Shown here: positions 26,900 through 36,991 of the stretch, piece by piece
Numbering within the stretch: position 1 is the first letter of the stretch
How the letters are laid out: the number at the start of each line of letters is the position of its first letter
NCBI RefSeq assembly: GCF_000712075.1
Contig: NZ_JONW01000001.1
Coordinates: 1 to 64,000 of the forward strand
DNA length: 64,000 nucleotides
Direction: 5' to 3'
DNA from: Caulobacter sp. UNC358MFTsu5.1
Lineage (GTDB): Bacteria; Pseudomonadota; Alphaproteobacteria; Caulobacterales; Caulobacteraceae
The notes under the pieces: generated by a model
The model's database searches: none
Seen by the model: the letters and a program-made list of their open reading frames with translations, nothing else
What the model was told of the DNA's origin: nothing
Program-made: the position numbers and the translations under genes

Positions 26900-26902
26900 G
26901 AA

Positions 26903-26938
26903 CGACCGGGGACAGGCACATGTGCCTGTCCCCGGTCG
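26903..26938. repeat. Perfect 36-bp palindrome
   Basis: An uninterrupted palindrome centred at 26920/26921 (each half 18 bp, containing GGGGACAGGCACA). It lies between the convergent 5-oxoprolinase and aldehyde dehydrogenase genes, 4 bp from one stop and 12 bp from the other. No U-run follows on either strand. Confidence 0.9.
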
Positions 26939-26949
26939 GTGCATGAGGC

Positions 26950-28527
26950 TTAGGCCAGCACGACCTTCCCATCCACCCGACGCGCAATTCCCAGCGGGTT
27001 GGCGTCCTGCAGTTCCGGCGGCAGCAGGGCGGCCGGCAGGTTCTGGTACGAGACCGGGCGCAGGAAGCGGAAGATGGCCAGCGAGCCGACCGAGGTCGAG
27101 CGGCTGTCCGAGGTCGACGGGTAAGGGCCGCCGTGGACCATGGCGTGGCCCACCTCGACGCCGGTGCCGAAGCCGTTGACCAGCACGCGGCCGGCCTTCA
27201 GCTCCAGGGTCGGCAGCAGGGCGCGGGCCAGGTCGGTGTCGGCCTCGTCCATGTGCACGGCGATGGTCAGCTGGCCTTCCAGGGCGGCCAGCACCTGGAT
27301 CAGCTGGGCCAGGTCCTTGGCGCGGACCACCAGCGAGGCGGCGCCGAACACTTCGTCCTGCAGGTGAGGCGTGGTCAGGAAGGTGGCCGCGTCCACCGCG
27401 AACAGGGTCGCGCGGCCCTGGCCGTGGCCGCCTTCCAGGCCGTGGGCCACCTGGGTGACGCCGGCCGTGTCGGCCAGCGCCTTCACGCCGCCGGTGTAGG
27501 CCTTGCAGATGCCGGGGGTCAGCATCTGGCCGGCCGGGGCCTTGGCGACGGCCTCGGCGGTGGCCGCCAGGAAGGCGTCCAGCTCGGGGCCGTCGATGGC
27601 CAGGATCAGGCCGGGATTGGTGCAGAACTGGCCCGCGCCCTGGGTCAGGGCGGCGACGAACTCGGGCGCGATGGCCGCACCGCGCGCCTTCAGGGCGTTG
27701 GGCAGGAGCAGGACCGGGTTGATGCTGCTCATCTCGGCGTAGAACGGGATCGGCTCGGGACGGCCCTGGGCGATGGCCGTCAGGGCCAGGCCCGCGCGGC
27801 GCGAGCCGGTGAAGCCGGCGGCCTTGATGCGGGGATCGGCGACCAGGCCTTGCGAGATCTCGATGCCCGCGTCGTGCAGCATGGCGAAGACGCCCGACGG
27901 CAGGCCGGCTTCCTTCACGGCCGCCTGGACGGCGCGGCCGACCAGTTCCGAGGTGCCGGGGTGCGCCGGGTGGGCCTTGACCACCACCGGGCAGCCGGCC
28001 GCCAGGGCCGAGGCCGTGTCGCCGCCCGCCACCGAGAAGGCCAGGGGGAAGTTGCTGGCGCCGAACACCGCCACCGGGCCCAGCGGCACGTTGCGCAGGC
28101 GCAGGTCCGGACGGGGCAGGGGCGCGCGATCGGGCTGGGCCGGGTCGATGCGGGCTTCCAGCCAGCCGCCGTCGCGCAGCACGCCGGCGAACATCCGCAG
28201 CTGACCCATGGTGCGGCCGCGCTCGCCTTCGAGACGGGCGCGGGGCAGGCCGGTCTCGGCCATGGCGCGGACGATCAGGTCGTCGCCGATCGCCTCGATC
28301 TTGGCCGCGATGGTCTCCAGGAACACCGCGCGCTGCTCGGGCGAGGTGGCGCGATAGGGACCGAAGGCCGCCGCCGCCAGGGCGCAGGCCTCGTCCAGGT
28401 CGGCCTTGGTCGCGCCGCCGAAGGTGACGTCCAGGGCGTTCCCCGTGCTGGGGTCGACCGCCAGGATCGGGCCGCCGGTTCCGGGGCGGGCGCCGCCGTC
28501 GATCAGAAGTTCACCGGTGATGGTCAA
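26950..28527 (-). CDS. 2-oxoglutarate semialdehyde (2,5-dioxovalerate) dehydrogenase, copy 1
   Basis: A 525-residue NAD(P)-dependent aldehyde dehydrogenase of the KGSADH group that ends pentose or aldarate oxidation at 2-oxoglutarate. Features: cofactor strand [20 protein letters not shown] (about 148-167), the catalytic Glu in [11 protein letters not shown] (about 263-273) and the nucleophile Cys in [10 protein letters not shown] (about 298-307). The TTG start at 28527 has GAGG 8 nt upstream and no better alternative. It is divergent from a LacI regulator, which probably controls it. A paralogue is at 55210. Confidence 0.9.
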   Translation of the reverse strand: MTITGELLIDGGARPGTGGPILAVDPSTGNALDVTFGGATKADLDEACALAAAAFGPYRATSPEQRAVFLETIAAKIEAIGDDLIVRAMAETGLPRARLEGERGRTMGQLRMFAGVLRDGGWLEARIDPAQPDRAPLPRPDLRLRNVPLGPVAVFGASNFPLAFSVAGGDTASALAAGCPVVVKAHPAHPGTSELVGRAVQAAVKEAGLPSGVFAMLHDAGIEISQGLVADPRIKAAGFTGSRRAGLALTAIAQGRPEPIPFYAEMSSINPVLLLPNALKARGAAIAPEFVAALTQGAGQFCTNPGLILAIDGPELDAFLAATAEAVAKAPAGQMLTPGICKAYTGGVKALADTAGVTQVAHGLEGGHGQGRATLFAVDAATFLTTPHLQDEVFGAASLVVRAKDLAQLIQVLAALEGQLTIAVHMDEADTDLARALLPTLELKAGRVLVNGFGTGVEVGHAMVHGGPYPSTSDSRSTSVGSLAIFRFLRPVSYQNLPAALLPPELQDANPLGIARRVDGKVVLA

Positions 28528-28578
28528 GGCGCGGTCCTCGTGGTGTCGGAGTGGGTTGAATTGGCCATGGCTCTTAGA

Positions 28579-28592
28579 TGATACCGCTCCCA
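28579..28592. promoter_or_regulatory. LacI-type operator candidate
   Basis: TGATACCGCTCCCA, with the central CG and TGA/TCA-like ends of LacI-family sites, lies in the 147-bp divergent region between the aldehyde dehydrogenase and LacI genes. One half is imperfect. Confidence 0.5.
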
Positions 28593-28674
28593 TTCTCGTC
28601 AAGCGGCGTGGGGGCAGACAGAGTGTTTCACGGAAGCTACGTTCGGCGGGCAACTCCGGGGGAACGGATTCTGA

Positions 28675-29727
28675 ATGGCGAAGCGGCCGGCCACGATCAT
28701 CCATGTCGCCGAAAAGGCGCGCGTGTCGGTCAAGACGGTGTCGCGGGTGCTCAACGACGAGCCCAACGTCACCCCTGACCTGAAGGCGCGCGTGCTCGCG
28801 GCCGTCGAGAAGCTGGGCTACAGCCCCAGCAAGGCCGCGCGGACCATGGCTGGGTCGCGCTCGTACCTGCTGGTGGCCTTCAACGACCGCCGCCTGACTC
28901 TGGACAACTGGCGCAGCGAGCGCGGCAACGAGTGGATCGACCAGATGCTGTACGGCGCCATGCTGCGCTGCGAGCAGTCGGGCTACCACCTGATGTTCGA
29001 GCTGGTGGACCGCGAATCGGACCAGCTGGAAAAGCAGATCACCGCCGTGCTGTCGTCGCTGCAGCCCGACGGCGTGATCCTGACGCCGCCCAACTGCGAG
29101 AACCCGGTGGTGCTGGGCGCCTTGAAAAAGCGAAGTATCCCGTTCGTGCGCCTGAACACCCCGGTGCGCGGGCAGGGGCCGCGGGTCTACATGGACGACC
29201 GCGCCGCCGCCCGCCAGGCGACCAAGCACCTGCTGGGACTGGGCCACACGCGCATCGCCATGATCGCCGGCGACTACAAGTTCTCGTCCTCGATCCTGCG
29301 GGTCGAGACGTTCGAGGCGACCATGGAGGCGGCGGGCCATCCCGTGCCCGAGGCGCGGATCTACAAGGGAGACTTCACCTTCGAGGCCGGGGTGGCCGGG
29401 GCGCGGGCCCTGCTGGACCTGCCCGATCCGCCGACCGCGATCATGGCCTCGAACGACCAGATGGCCCTGGGCGTGGTCAGCGTCGCCCAGGCGCGCGGCC
29501 TGGCGGTGCCGGGCGACCTGTCGATCCTCAGCTATGACGACACGATCGGGGTGCGTCTCAGCGCCCCGTCCCTGACGGCGGTGCGCCAGCCGGTGGCGAA
29601 GATGGCGGAGAAAGCCGCCGACATGCTGATCACGGCCAGCGCGGCGGGCGAGAAACAGATCGCCGGCAACACCCTGGTGCCGTTCGAGCTGATGGTGCGA
29701 GCCTCGACGGGGCCGGCGCCGAAATAG
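28675..29727 (+). CDS. LacI-family transcriptional regulator
   Basis: A 350-residue repressor. The N-terminal HTH and hinge span residues 8-60 ([20 protein letters not shown], the canonical LacI pattern, then AARTMAG). The periplasmic-binding-protein-like effector domain spans about 65-345, with [13 protein letters not shown], the [10 protein letters not shown] strand and [16 protein letters not shown] (about 256-271). It is divergent from the 2-oxoglutarate semialdehyde dehydrogenase gene and convergent with GH3. Effector is probably a sugar or sugar acid. It is a candidate regulator of 28579 and perhaps of 32156. Confidence 0.93.
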   Translation: MAKRPATIIHVAEKARVSVKTVSRVLNDEPNVTPDLKARVLAAVEKLGYSPSKAARTMAGSRSYLLVAFNDRRLTLDNWRSERGNEWIDQMLYGAMLRCEQSGYHLMFELVDRESDQLEKQITAVLSSLQPDGVILTPPNCENPVVLGALKKRSIPFVRLNTPVRGQGPRVYMDDRAAARQATKHLLGLGHTRIAMIAGDYKFSSSILRVETFEATMEAAGHPVPEARIYKGDFTFEAGVAGARALLDLPDPPTAIMASNDQMALGVVSVAQARGLAVPGDLSILSYDDTIGVRLSAPSLTAVRQPVAKMAEKAADMLITASAAGEKQIAGNTLVPFELMVRASTGPAPK

Positions 29728-29734
29728 CGGGATC

Positions 29735-29760
29735 GGGGACAGGCGCGGGCGCCCGTCCCC
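29735..29760. repeat. GGGGACA-type palindrome
   Basis: GGGGACAGGCGC-GG-GCGCCCGTCCCC, a 12-bp stem with one mismatch, lies between the convergent LacI and GH3 stop codons, 11 nt after the GH3 stop. It is the same family as 15961, 26903 and 55172. Confidence 0.75.
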
Positions 29761-29770
29761 GGCCGTAGTC

Positions 29771-32020
29771 CTACTTGCCGTCGTACGAAACCGGCAGCGT
29801 CTTGGCCGCCAGGGTCACGTCGGCCTTGGCGCCCAGGTCGCGGGACGAGGCGCCCAGCGACACCTCGTAGGCGCCGGCGGCGATGTTCCAGGTCTTGGCC
29901 TTGGAGTCGAACGTCGCCAACAGGCGCGGATCGACGCTGACGCTGACCGTGGTGCTGGCGCCCGGAGCCAGGTCGACCTTCTTGAAGCCGCCCAGGCGAC
30001 GCGGCGCCTCCCAGTTCGAAGCGCCCTTCGGCCCGACATAGACTTGCGGCACGTCCTTGCCGGCGGCCTTGCCGGTGTTGGTCACCTTGAAGCTGACGGT
30101 CAGCGTGTCGCCGGCGACGCTGGTCTTCAGGTCGCTGTAGCCGAAGGTCGAGTACGACAGGCCGTGGCCGAAGGCGAACAGCGGCTGGTGGCCCTTCTTG
30201 TCGAACCACTTGTAGCCGACCGCCGCGCCCTCGATGTCGTAGTTCGCGTCGACCATCAGCTCGGGCTTGCTGTTGTCGCCGTCGATGACGGGCCGCGGCA
30301 GCTGGTCGGCGCTGGCCGGGAAAGTCACCGGCAGGCGGCCGGACGGGTTGACCTCGCCGGTCAGGACGCGGGCGACGGCCTCGCCGCCGTTGGCGCCCGG
30401 GAACCAGGCCTCGACCACGGCGCCCACCTTGGAGAGCCACGGCATCAGCACCGCGCCGCCGGTTTCCAGCACGACGGCGGTCTTGGCGTTGGCCGAGGCC
30501 ACCGCGTCGATCACCGCGTCCTGGTTGTCGGCCAGGGTCAGGGAATAGTCCTGGGATTCGGCCGCCCACTGGTGGGCGAAGACGATGACCAGGTCGGCGC
30601 CGGCGGCGGCCTTGGCGGCGGCGGCCGGGTCGGAGCCGTCGTCATAGACGAACTGGGCGCCGGGATTGCGGGCCTGCAGCGCCTTCAGCGGCGAGTTGGG
30701 GTGGTAGACGATCGGGCCGGGGAAGCCCTTGGGGCCCAGGCCCTTCACCGCCATGCCGCCGATCGGGAACACCTGCGACGAGCCGCCGCCCGACAGCACG
30801 CCGACGTCGGAATGCGAGCCGATCACGACGATCTTCTTGGCGCTCTTGGCGATCGGCAGCAGGCCGCCGTCGTTCTTCAGCAGGACGATGGCCTCTTCCG
30901 CATCGGCCTGGGTGACCTTAGCGTGGGCGGCGAAGTCGATCGGGCCCTTGACCACCGGATGGTCGAACAGGCCGTGGGCGAACATCGAGCGGGTGATGCG
31001 CTTGGCCATGTCGTCCAGCCGGGCCTGCGGCACCGAGCCGTCGGCCACGGCGGCCTTCAGCGGCGCGCCGAAGAAGGGCTCCTTGTCGAAGGTGTAGGCC
31101 GACTCCTGGTCCAGGCCCGCATTGGCGGCCTTGGCGGTCGAATGGGTCGCGCCCCAGTCCGACATCACATAGCCCTTGTAGCCCCAGTCCTTCTTCAGGA
31201 CCTCGTTCATCAGCCAGTCGCTCTCGCAGGCGTAGACGCTGTTGATGCGGTTGTAGGCGCACATCACCGAGCCCGGCTGCGACTGCTCGATGGCCAGTTC
31301 GAAGGCCAGGAAGTCGGACTGGCGGGCCGCCGCGTCGGCGATGTTGGAGCTGACCGTCATGCGGTTCGTCTCCTGGCCGTTCAGCGCCCAGTGCTTGATG
31401 GTCGAGATGATGTTGTTGGACTGGATGCCGCGGATCTGGGCCCCGACCATCACGCCGGCCAGCAGCGGGTCCTCGCCGCCATATTCGAAGTTGCGGCCGT
31501 TGCGCGGGTCGCGGGCCAGGTTGACGCCGCCGGCCAGCTGGACGTTGAAGCCCGAGGAGCGGGCCTCCGAGCCGATCATCGCGCCGCCCTTGAAGGCCAG
31601 GTCCGGGTTCCAGGTCGCGGCGGTGGCGATTCCCGAGGGCAGGGAGGTGCGCTCCAGATAGGGATCGCTCGACTCACGCTGGGTGGCGACGCCGACGCCG
31701 GCGTCGGTTTCCCACTGCGGGGGCACGCCCAGGCGCGCGATTCCGGGGATGTAGCCGGCCGAACCCATGCGGGCCTCGGCGTGCGGCGTGAACTTGGGCT
31801 TCTCCTGGTTCGAACCGAAATAGCCGAACACCAGGGTCAATTTCTCGTCCTGCGTCATTTGCGCAACGATCAGGTCGGCGCGCTGATCGGCGCTCAGCTT
31901 GGGGTTCATCCAAGGTTTCGAGGCGCTCGCGGTCGCGGCCTGAGCGTGAGCGGCGGCCGTCGGCAGCGCCGTGGTCAGCATCAGAGCCATCACCAGGCTG
32001 CGCATTTGCTGTCGCTTCAT
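29771..32020 (-). CDS. Secreted GH3 beta-glucosidase
   Basis: A 749-residue family 3 glycoside hydrolase with a Sec signal peptide (about 1-30, ending AAAHAQA), so periplasmic or outer-membrane located. The catalytic (alpha/beta)8 domain includes [12 protein letters not shown], and the nucleophile Asp is in [13 protein letters not shown]. The second domain contains [14 protein letters not shown] and [13 protein letters not shown], and the C-terminus is a fibronectin-III-like domain (about 650-749). The start at 32020 follows GGGAGGAAAA. It is divergent from a TonB receptor, forming a typical uptake locus for beta-glucosides; exact linkage unknown. Confidence 0.94.
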   Translation of the reverse strand: MKRQQMRSLVMALMLTTALPTAAAHAQAATASASKPWMNPKLSADQRADLIVAQMTQDEKLTLVFGYFGSNQEKPKFTPHAEARMGSAGYIPGIARLGVPPQWETDAGVGVATQRESSDPYLERTSLPSGIATAATWNPDLAFKGGAMIGSEARSSGFNVQLAGGVNLARDPRNGRNFEYGGEDPLLAGVMVGAQIRGIQSNNIISTIKHWALNGQETNRMTVSSNIADAAARQSDFLAFELAIEQSQPGSVMCAYNRINSVYACESDWLMNEVLKKDWGYKGYVMSDWGATHSTAKAANAGLDQESAYTFDKEPFFGAPLKAAVADGSVPQARLDDMAKRITRSMFAHGLFDHPVVKGPIDFAAHAKVTQADAEEAIVLLKNDGGLLPIAKSAKKIVVIGSHSDVGVLSGGGSSQVFPIGGMAVKGLGPKGFPGPIVYHPNSPLKALQARNPGAQFVYDDGSDPAAAAKAAAGADLVIVFAHQWAAESQDYSLTLADNQDAVIDAVASANAKTAVVLETGGAVLMPWLSKVGAVVEAWFPGANGGEAVARVLTGEVNPSGRLPVTFPASADQLPRPVIDGDNSKPELMVDANYDIEGAAVGYKWFDKKGHQPLFAFGHGLSYSTFGYSDLKTSVAGDTLTVSFKVTNTGKAAGKDVPQVYVGPKGASNWEAPRRLGGFKKVDLAPGASTTVSVSVDPRLLATFDSKAKTWNIAAGAYEVSLGASSRDLGAKADVTLAAKTLPVSYDGK

Positions 32021-32153
32021 TCTTTTTCCTCCCATTTACGTCTTAAGCTATACGCGTGGCGTTCTTTGTCAAATCTTGCCGGTCGGCGACTATTTTCAAC
32101 TAATCACGACGAACGAAACGGCGCTTTCAACTAAGTCGTAAATAGATAGCTGA

Positions 32154-32183
32154 TTGACAACGTTGTCGTACTGTAGCTATTCA
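32154..32183 (+). promoter_or_regulatory. Promoter with overlapping palindromic operator before the TonB receptor
   Basis: TTGACA (32154-32159) and TATTCA (32178-32183), 18 bp apart, form a plausible sigma-70 promoter. The 12-bp palindrome GACAACGTTGTC (32156-32167) overlaps the -35 and has the central CG typical of LacI-family operators. On the other strand a separate TTGACA (32072-32067) may serve the GH3 gene. Confidence 0.6.
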
Positions 32184-32232
32184 CAAGACGCAAGTCGCGA
32201 CCACAAAGGATCGCGCGCAGGGAGGGATGAAG

Positions 32233-34623
32233 ATGAAGCTCCGCAAAACCCTATTGGCCGGCTCGTCGGCCGTGGCGGCCATGATCGCCGCGACCGCCGT
32301 CCAGGCTCAGACCGCTCCGGCGGCGGCCGACAGCACCCAACTCGAAGAGATCACGGTCACCGCCACCAAGCGGGAGACCAACCTGCAGGACACCCCGATC
32401 GCCATCAGCGCGTTCGGTCAGAGCCAGCTCGACCGTAACCAGGTCAAGGACGTCACCGACCTCGCCAAGTTCGTGCCGTCGATGGCCATCAACCAGCAGG
32501 GCGACCAGGGCGCGATCCTGATCACCATGCGCGGCATCGGCAACGACACCGCCTTCACCGAAGTGGCCGACCCGGAAGTCGCCATCTATGTCGACGGCAT
32601 CTACTCGCCGCGCGCCCAAGGCGCGGCCGTGCTGATGTACGACGTGGACGCCGTCGAAGTGGCGCGCGGTCCGCAAGGCACGCTGTTCGGCCGTAACGCC
32701 ACCGTCGGCGCCGTCAGCATCCGCACCGCCAAGCCGACGCTGGGCGACTACTACGGCAACGCCGAGGTCGTCGGCGGTTCGTACAACCGCCTGGGCGCCC
32801 GCGTGGCGGTCAACATGCCGGTGTCGGACACCTTCGCCCTGCGCCTGGCGGCGATCACAGAGCGCCACGACGGCTACGCCGACTTCCAGCGTCCGCCCGA
32901 AGTGGTGGGCGTCAGCCCGTCGGCCTTCGTCACCCAGGGCAAGAAATACTACGCCCAGGACCAGCGCTCGGCCCGCCTGAGCGCCCTGTGGAAGCCGAAC
33001 GACAACTTCACCTGGAACGTCAACGTCGAGGGCTACCAGGACACCGGCGCCCCGATCATCGCGCTGGCCCAGACCCCGCGCGCCGGCCAGAAGAAGTGGT
33101 CGGCCCTGATCGACACCGCCCCCGAGAGCGACCGCTTCTCGTACGGCGTGCGCAGCACGATGGACTATTCCATCAATGAGAAGGTCGGCCTGACCTACAT
33201 CACCGGCTGGCAACGCGTGGGCGGCAGCGCCAACAGCGACGCCGACGCGGGCATCCTGGGCGTGACCCGTCCGGACGGCTCGCTGACCAAGGGCGGCTTC
33301 GGCGAGAACCACACCGTCTGGTCGCGCAACGACGCCTGGAGCCACGAAGTCCAGCTGAAGTCTCAGGGCGACAACGTCGTCGACTGGATCGTCGGCGGCT
33401 TCTACAGCCACGAAGACAACTCGATCCGCTTCGACATCGACCAGCGCGACGGCTATCGCAACGGTCCGATGAGCTGGTCGGGCAGCTTCATCCAGGCCAA
33501 GCGCACGGTGGAATCGAAGGCCGCCTTCGGTCAGGCGACCTGGCACGTCAACGACCGCATCCGCCTGACCGGCGGCGTGCGCTACACCGACGACACCAAG
33601 CAGGACCAGGGCGGCCGGAACGTCACGTTCAAGGGCTACAACGACTGCCTCACCGCCGAAGCCACGGCGCCGAACGGCGGCCATCCCGAGCGTTGCGACA
33701 ACGGCATCTTCGGCCGTGACCGCGGCGCGACGGCCGACCAACTGTTGGCCCTGCTGGGCCCCGGCTACAGCATCAGCAACAACGACGTGAAGGGCAGCTG
33801 GGACAAGTTCACCTGGCTGGCGCGCGCCGACGCCGACGTGAGCGACGACGTGCTCGTCTACGGCAGCGTCAGCACCGGCTTCAAGTCGGGCAACATCGAG
33901 GACGGCGGCCTGCTGGCCGACCCGGAAACCCTGACCAACTACGAAGTCGGCTCGAAGATCCGCTTCCTGGACGGCCGGGCGACCCTGAACCTCGCGGCCT
34001 ACTACGAGGACTTCAAGGGCTACCAGGTCAACCAGGTGCTCACGACGTTCAAGCCGGACGGCACGGTCGACAAGTCGCAGGTCATCACGACCAACGCCAA
34101 GGGCGCCCAGGCCTATGGTATCGAGGCCGAACTGACCGCCAACCTGACGGCCAACGACCGCCTGCAGATCTCGGCGACCGCCCAGGACACCAAGATGGAC
34201 GAGCTGATGGCCGCCGACGGCCGCATCGGCCCGAACGACGCGGCCCACGCGGTCCAGCTGAAGGGCAACGAGCTGCCCCACGCCCCGCACTTCTCGGGCA
34301 CGGTGGCCTACGAGCACATCTTCGAGCTGGAGAACGGCCGGATCGTCCCGCGGATCAGCACGCACTTCGAAAGCAAGAGCTGGCTGTCCTACTTCAACCA
34401 GGGCAAGCCGGACCAACAGGGCAGCTACACCCGCACGGACGTGACCCTGCGTTACGAACCGGCGGAAGCCCCCTGGTCGGCCGAAGTGTTCGTCCAGAAC
34501 CTCGAGGACAAGAACATCAAGACCGGGGCCGGCGCCGCCGGCGTGCCCAACTACGATCCGATCTGGACGGCGGTCTACCAGCCGCCGCGTACCTGGGGCG
34601 TTCGTCTGAAGACGAAGTTCTAG
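32233..34623 (+). CDS. TonB-dependent receptor (beta-glucoside locus)
   Basis: A 796-residue outer-membrane transporter. The signal peptide is about 1-26 (ending VQAQ). The TonB-box-like EEITVTATKRE is at about 36-46, followed by the plug domain with VDGIYSPRAQGAAVLMYDVD and RGPQGTLFGRNATVGAV (about 145-161). The beta barrel ends in a terminal Phe (WGVRLKTKF). The ATG at 32233 is preferred over 32227 because GGAGG then sits 7 nt away. With the neighbouring GH3 enzyme and halogenase-like protein it forms a Caulobacter-type carbohydrate utilisation locus. Confidence 0.95.
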   Translation: MKLRKTLLAGSSAVAAMIAATAVQAQTAPAAADSTQLEEITVTATKRETNLQDTPIAISAFGQSQLDRNQVKDVTDLAKFVPSMAINQQGDQGAILITMRGIGNDTAFTEVADPEVAIYVDGIYSPRAQGAAVLMYDVDAVEVARGPQGTLFGRNATVGAVSIRTAKPTLGDYYGNAEVVGGSYNRLGARVAVNMPVSDTFALRLAAITERHDGYADFQRPPEVVGVSPSAFVTQGKKYYAQDQRSARLSALWKPNDNFTWNVNVEGYQDTGAPIIALAQTPRAGQKKWSALIDTAPESDRFSYGVRSTMDYSINEKVGLTYITGWQRVGGSANSDADAGILGVTRPDGSLTKGGFGENHTVWSRNDAWSHEVQLKSQGDNVVDWIVGGFYSHEDNSIRFDIDQRDGYRNGPMSWSGSFIQAKRTVESKAAFGQATWHVNDRIRLTGGVRYTDDTKQDQGGRNVTFKGYNDCLTAEATAPNGGHPERCDNGIFGRDRGATADQLLALLGPGYSISNNDVKGSWDKFTWLARADADVSDDVLVYGSVSTGFKSGNIEDGGLLADPETLTNYEVGSKIRFLDGRATLNLAAYYEDFKGYQVNQVLTTFKPDGTVDKSQVITTNAKGAQAYGIEAELTANLTANDRLQISATAQDTKMDELMAADGRIGPNDAAHAVQLKGNELPHAPHFSGTVAYEHIFELENGRIVPRISTHFESKSWLSYFNQGKPDQQGSYTRTDVTLRYEPAEAPWSAEVFVQNLEDKNIKTGAGAAGVPNYDPIWTAVYQPPRTWGVRLKTKF

Positions 34624-34703
34624 GCCGATCCCGAGTCCCCGACCGGCCCAGCCGGGCGGGGATGACCGCTTGAAGCCCGGTCCTCCCCCCGGACCCCGCT
34701 TCA

Positions 34704-34742
34704 GGAGCGGCGCGTCCTTTCTCGAGAGGGGCGCGCCGCTCC
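34704..34742 (+). terminator. GC-rich hairpin after the TonB receptor
   Basis: GGAGCGGCGCG (34704-34714) pairs with CGCGCCGCTCC (34732-34742). Only a weak pyrimidine tract follows, so it may be a first, leaky terminator before the strong one at 34783. Confidence 0.4.
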
Positions 34743-34782
34743 CCCTATCTTTGAGCGTATTGCCTCCCAGACTGCGCTCTGA

Positions 34783-34826
34783 CCCGGGTGACGGCGCTCC
34801 TGACCGTCACCCGGGATTTTTCTTTT
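34783..34826 (+). terminator. Intrinsic terminator
   Basis: CCCGGGTGACGG (34783-34794) pairs perfectly with CCGTCACCCGGG (34804-34815) around a 9-nt loop and is followed by ATTTTTCTTTT. It ends the TonB receptor transcript, 72 bp before the halogenase-like gene, which therefore either needs its own promoter or is expressed by read-through. Confidence 0.92.
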
Positions 34827-34898
34827 CCGGACCGCTCCGGACTCGGGGTTTCGTCCAATCTTCCAGGCGTCTCCCCAGACGTCTCTAAGGAGCCGCTC

Positions 34899-36440
34899 AT
34901 GACCGGGAACCGCATCGTCATCGTCGGCGGCGGCACGGCCGGATGGCTGACCGCCGCCTATCTGGCCAAGCGCCTCGGCGCCGACCGGCCGGACGGGGCG
35001 AAGATCACCCTGATCGAGGCGCCGGACATCGCCACCATCGGGGTGGGCGAGGGCACTTTCCCCACCATCCGTTCCACCCTGGCCGAGCTGGGCGTCAGCG
35101 AAGCGCGGTTCCTGCGCGAGAGTTCGGCGACCTTCAAACAGGGCGTTCGGTTCGTGGATTGGGAGCGGCGTTCGGAACGTGGGAAATCTTCCGAATACTT
35201 TCACCCGTTCAACCTGCCGCTCCGACCCAACGGTCGCGATCTGTCGCCCTATTGGCTGCTGGACCACCAGGCGGGCGGGTCCTTGCCGTTCGCCGACGCG
35301 GTGACGACGCAGAGGACGCTGATCGCCGAAGGGCGGGCGCCCAAGCGCCTGGAGGACCCCGACTTCCAGGGGCCGATGAACTACGCCTACCACTTCGACG
35401 CCGCGCGCTTCGCCGATTTCCTGCGCGGGGTGGCGGTCGAGGCGGGCGTCACGCACCTGAAGGGCAAGGTCGACGGGGTGACCCGCGACATGACCGGCGA
35501 CATCGCCTCGATCCAGGCGGGCGAGCTGGGGACGATCGAGGGCGACCTCTTCGTCGACTGCTCGGGCTTCCGCGCCCTGCTGATCGGCGAGGCCCTGGGC
35601 GCGTCGTTCAAGCGGGTGGACGACGTGCTGTTCAACGACCGGGCCCTGGCGATCCAGGTCCCGTACGAGGCGCCCGACGCGCCGATCAATCCCTACACCC
35701 TGGCCACCGCCCACGAGGCCGGCTGGACCTGGGACATCGGCCTCGATAGCCGCCGGGGCGTCGGCTACGTCTTCTCCAGCCACCACACCGACGAGGCCCG
35801 GGCCGAAGAGGTGCTGCGCGGCTATGTCGGCAAGGCCGGCGACGGGCTGAACGCCCGGCTGCTGAAGTTCCAGACCGGCTATCGCGAGCGCCAGTGGATC
35901 GGCAACTGCGTGGCCGTGGGCCTGTCGGCGGGCTTCTTCGAGCCGCTGGAATCGACCGGCATCATGCTGATCGAGGTGGCCGCGACGATGATCGCCGAGG
36001 TCTTCCCGCTGCGCGACCGCGCGGCCCGCGACGCCGCCGCCCGCACCTTCAACGCCGCCATGGTCGGCCGCTTCGAGCGGATCGTCTCGTTCCTCAAGCT
36101 TCACTACTGCCTGACCAGGCGCGACGAGCCGTACTGGCGCGACAACGCCGACCCGGCCACCTGGCCCGAGGCCCTGCGCGACCTGCTGGCCCAGTGGAAG
36201 CACCGCCCGGTGTCGCGGTTCGACTTCCTGGTCGACCTCGAGACCTTCCTGCCGTCCAGCTACCAGTACATCCTGTACGGCATGAACGCGGCCACCGACT
36301 TCGCGCCCGTCGAGGGGCGCTACGACGAGGGCGCGGTCGCCAGGCAGAGCTTCGCCAAGGTCGCCGAGGCCAGCCGCGAGGCGCTCAAGCATCTGCCGCC
36401 GCACCGGCAGCTGGTCGAGGCGTACTACGCGCGACCCTAG
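34899..36440 (+). CDS. Tryptophan-halogenase-like flavoprotein
   Basis: A 513-residue FAD-dependent protein of the flavin halogenase family. The FAD-binding GGGTAGW is at 10-16. The halogenase signature GVGEGTFPTI is at about 48-57. Lys80 in ATFKQG aligns with the catalytic Lys79 of PrnA. WTWDIG matches the WxWxI(P) motif except for the final Pro, and FEPLESTG carries the conserved Glu. TAAGGAG precedes the start. Members of this subfamily are commonly encoded beside TonB receptors and sugar hydrolases in Caulobacter and Xanthomonas, so the physiological substrate is probably not free tryptophan. Confidence 0.88.
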   Translation: MTGNRIVIVGGGTAGWLTAAYLAKRLGADRPDGAKITLIEAPDIATIGVGEGTFPTIRSTLAELGVSEARFLRESSATFKQGVRFVDWERRSERGKSSEYFHPFNLPLRPNGRDLSPYWLLDHQAGGSLPFADAVTTQRTLIAEGRAPKRLEDPDFQGPMNYAYHFDAARFADFLRGVAVEAGVTHLKGKVDGVTRDMTGDIASIQAGELGTIEGDLFVDCSGFRALLIGEALGASFKRVDDVLFNDRALAIQVPYEAPDAPINPYTLATAHEAGWTWDIGLDSRRGVGYVFSSHHTDEARAEEVLRGYVGKAGDGLNARLLKFQTGYRERQWIGNCVAVGLSAGFFEPLESTGIMLIEVAATMIAEVFPLRDRAARDAAARTFNAAMVGRFERIVSFLKLHYCLTRRDEPYWRDNADPATWPEALRDLLAQWKHRPVSRFDFLVDLETFLPSSYQYILYGMNAATDFAPVEGRYDEGAVARQSFAKVAEASREALKHLPPHRQLVEAYYARP

Positions 36441-36444
36441 ATCT

Positions 36445-36590
36445 TTCCCTCCCCCTTGTGGGGAGGGTGGCCCTGGCGGAGCCAGGGTCGGGTGGGGTTT
36501 GCTGAGTCAGCAATTCCGCCCCGTCCAACACCCTGCACCGATCCCCCACCCGTCGGCTTCGCCGCCACCCTCCCCACACGGGGGAGGGAA
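36445..36590. repeat. Long nested inverted repeat, 26-bp outer arms
   Basis: Outer arms 36445-36470 and 36565-36590 (TTCCCTCCCCC... type) pair over 26 bp with one mismatch. An inner pair, CGGGTGGGG (36489-36497) with CCCCACCCG (36544-36552), continues the fold. Lies between the halogenase-like gene and the ArsR promoter. It is a common style of intergenic element in this group of bacteria. Confidence 0.8.
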
Positions 36591-36607
36591 GGATTTCAGG
36601 CGCCCCC

Positions 36608-36664
36608 TTGACGAACCCATAACTCGCCAGTTATGCGTAACTCATAGCCAACGGGTTATGAGTT
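36608..36664 (+). promoter_or_regulatory. ArsR promoter with two operator palindromes
   Basis: TTGACG (36608-36613) and TTATGC (36631-36636) are spaced 17 bp. ATAACT-CGCC-AGTTAT (36619-36634) lies inside the promoter. AACTCATA (36639-36646) and TATGAGTT (36657-36664) flank the start region just before the ATG at 36668. Both are fit for autorepression by the ArsR dimer. Confidence 0.7.
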
Positions 36665-36667
36665 GCC

Positions 36668-36991
36668 ATGACCGACGCCCACGACGTGCTCTTCAGAACG
36701 CTCGCCGATCCCACCCGACGAGGGATTTTCGAGCGGCTGTGCCTGGACGGCGAACAGACGGTGGGGGCCCTGACGATCGTCGCCGGGGTGTCCCAGCCGG
36801 CGGTGTCCAAGCATCTGGGCGTGCTGAAGCAGGCCGGACTGGTGCGCGACCGCCAGGACGGCCGCCAGACCCACTACAGCGCCCAGCTGAACGCCCTGGC
36901 CCCGTTGGTCGATTGGACAAGCCGCATGGCCGGGTTCTGGGAAGCCCGGTTCGACAACCTCGAAGACCTGCTCAACAGGATGGACCAATGA
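36668..36991 (+). CDS. ArsR-family repressor
   Basis: A 107-residue winged-helix repressor: LFRTLADPTRRGIFERL at the N-terminus, recognition helix region VSQPAVSKHLGVLKQAGLV (about 41-59) and wing DRQDGRQTHYS. No Cys metal ligands of the ArsR/CadC kind are visible, so it belongs to the non-metal group that is encoded with SRPBCC/AHSA1 partners. It overlaps the next gene by ATGA. It probably represses its own operon through the palindromes at 36619 and 36639. Confidence 0.92.
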   Translation: MTDAHDVLFRTLADPTRRGIFERLCLDGEQTVGALTIVAGVSQPAVSKHLGVLKQAGLVRDRQDGRQTHYSAQLNALAPLVDWTSRMAGFWEARFDNLEDLLNRMDQ

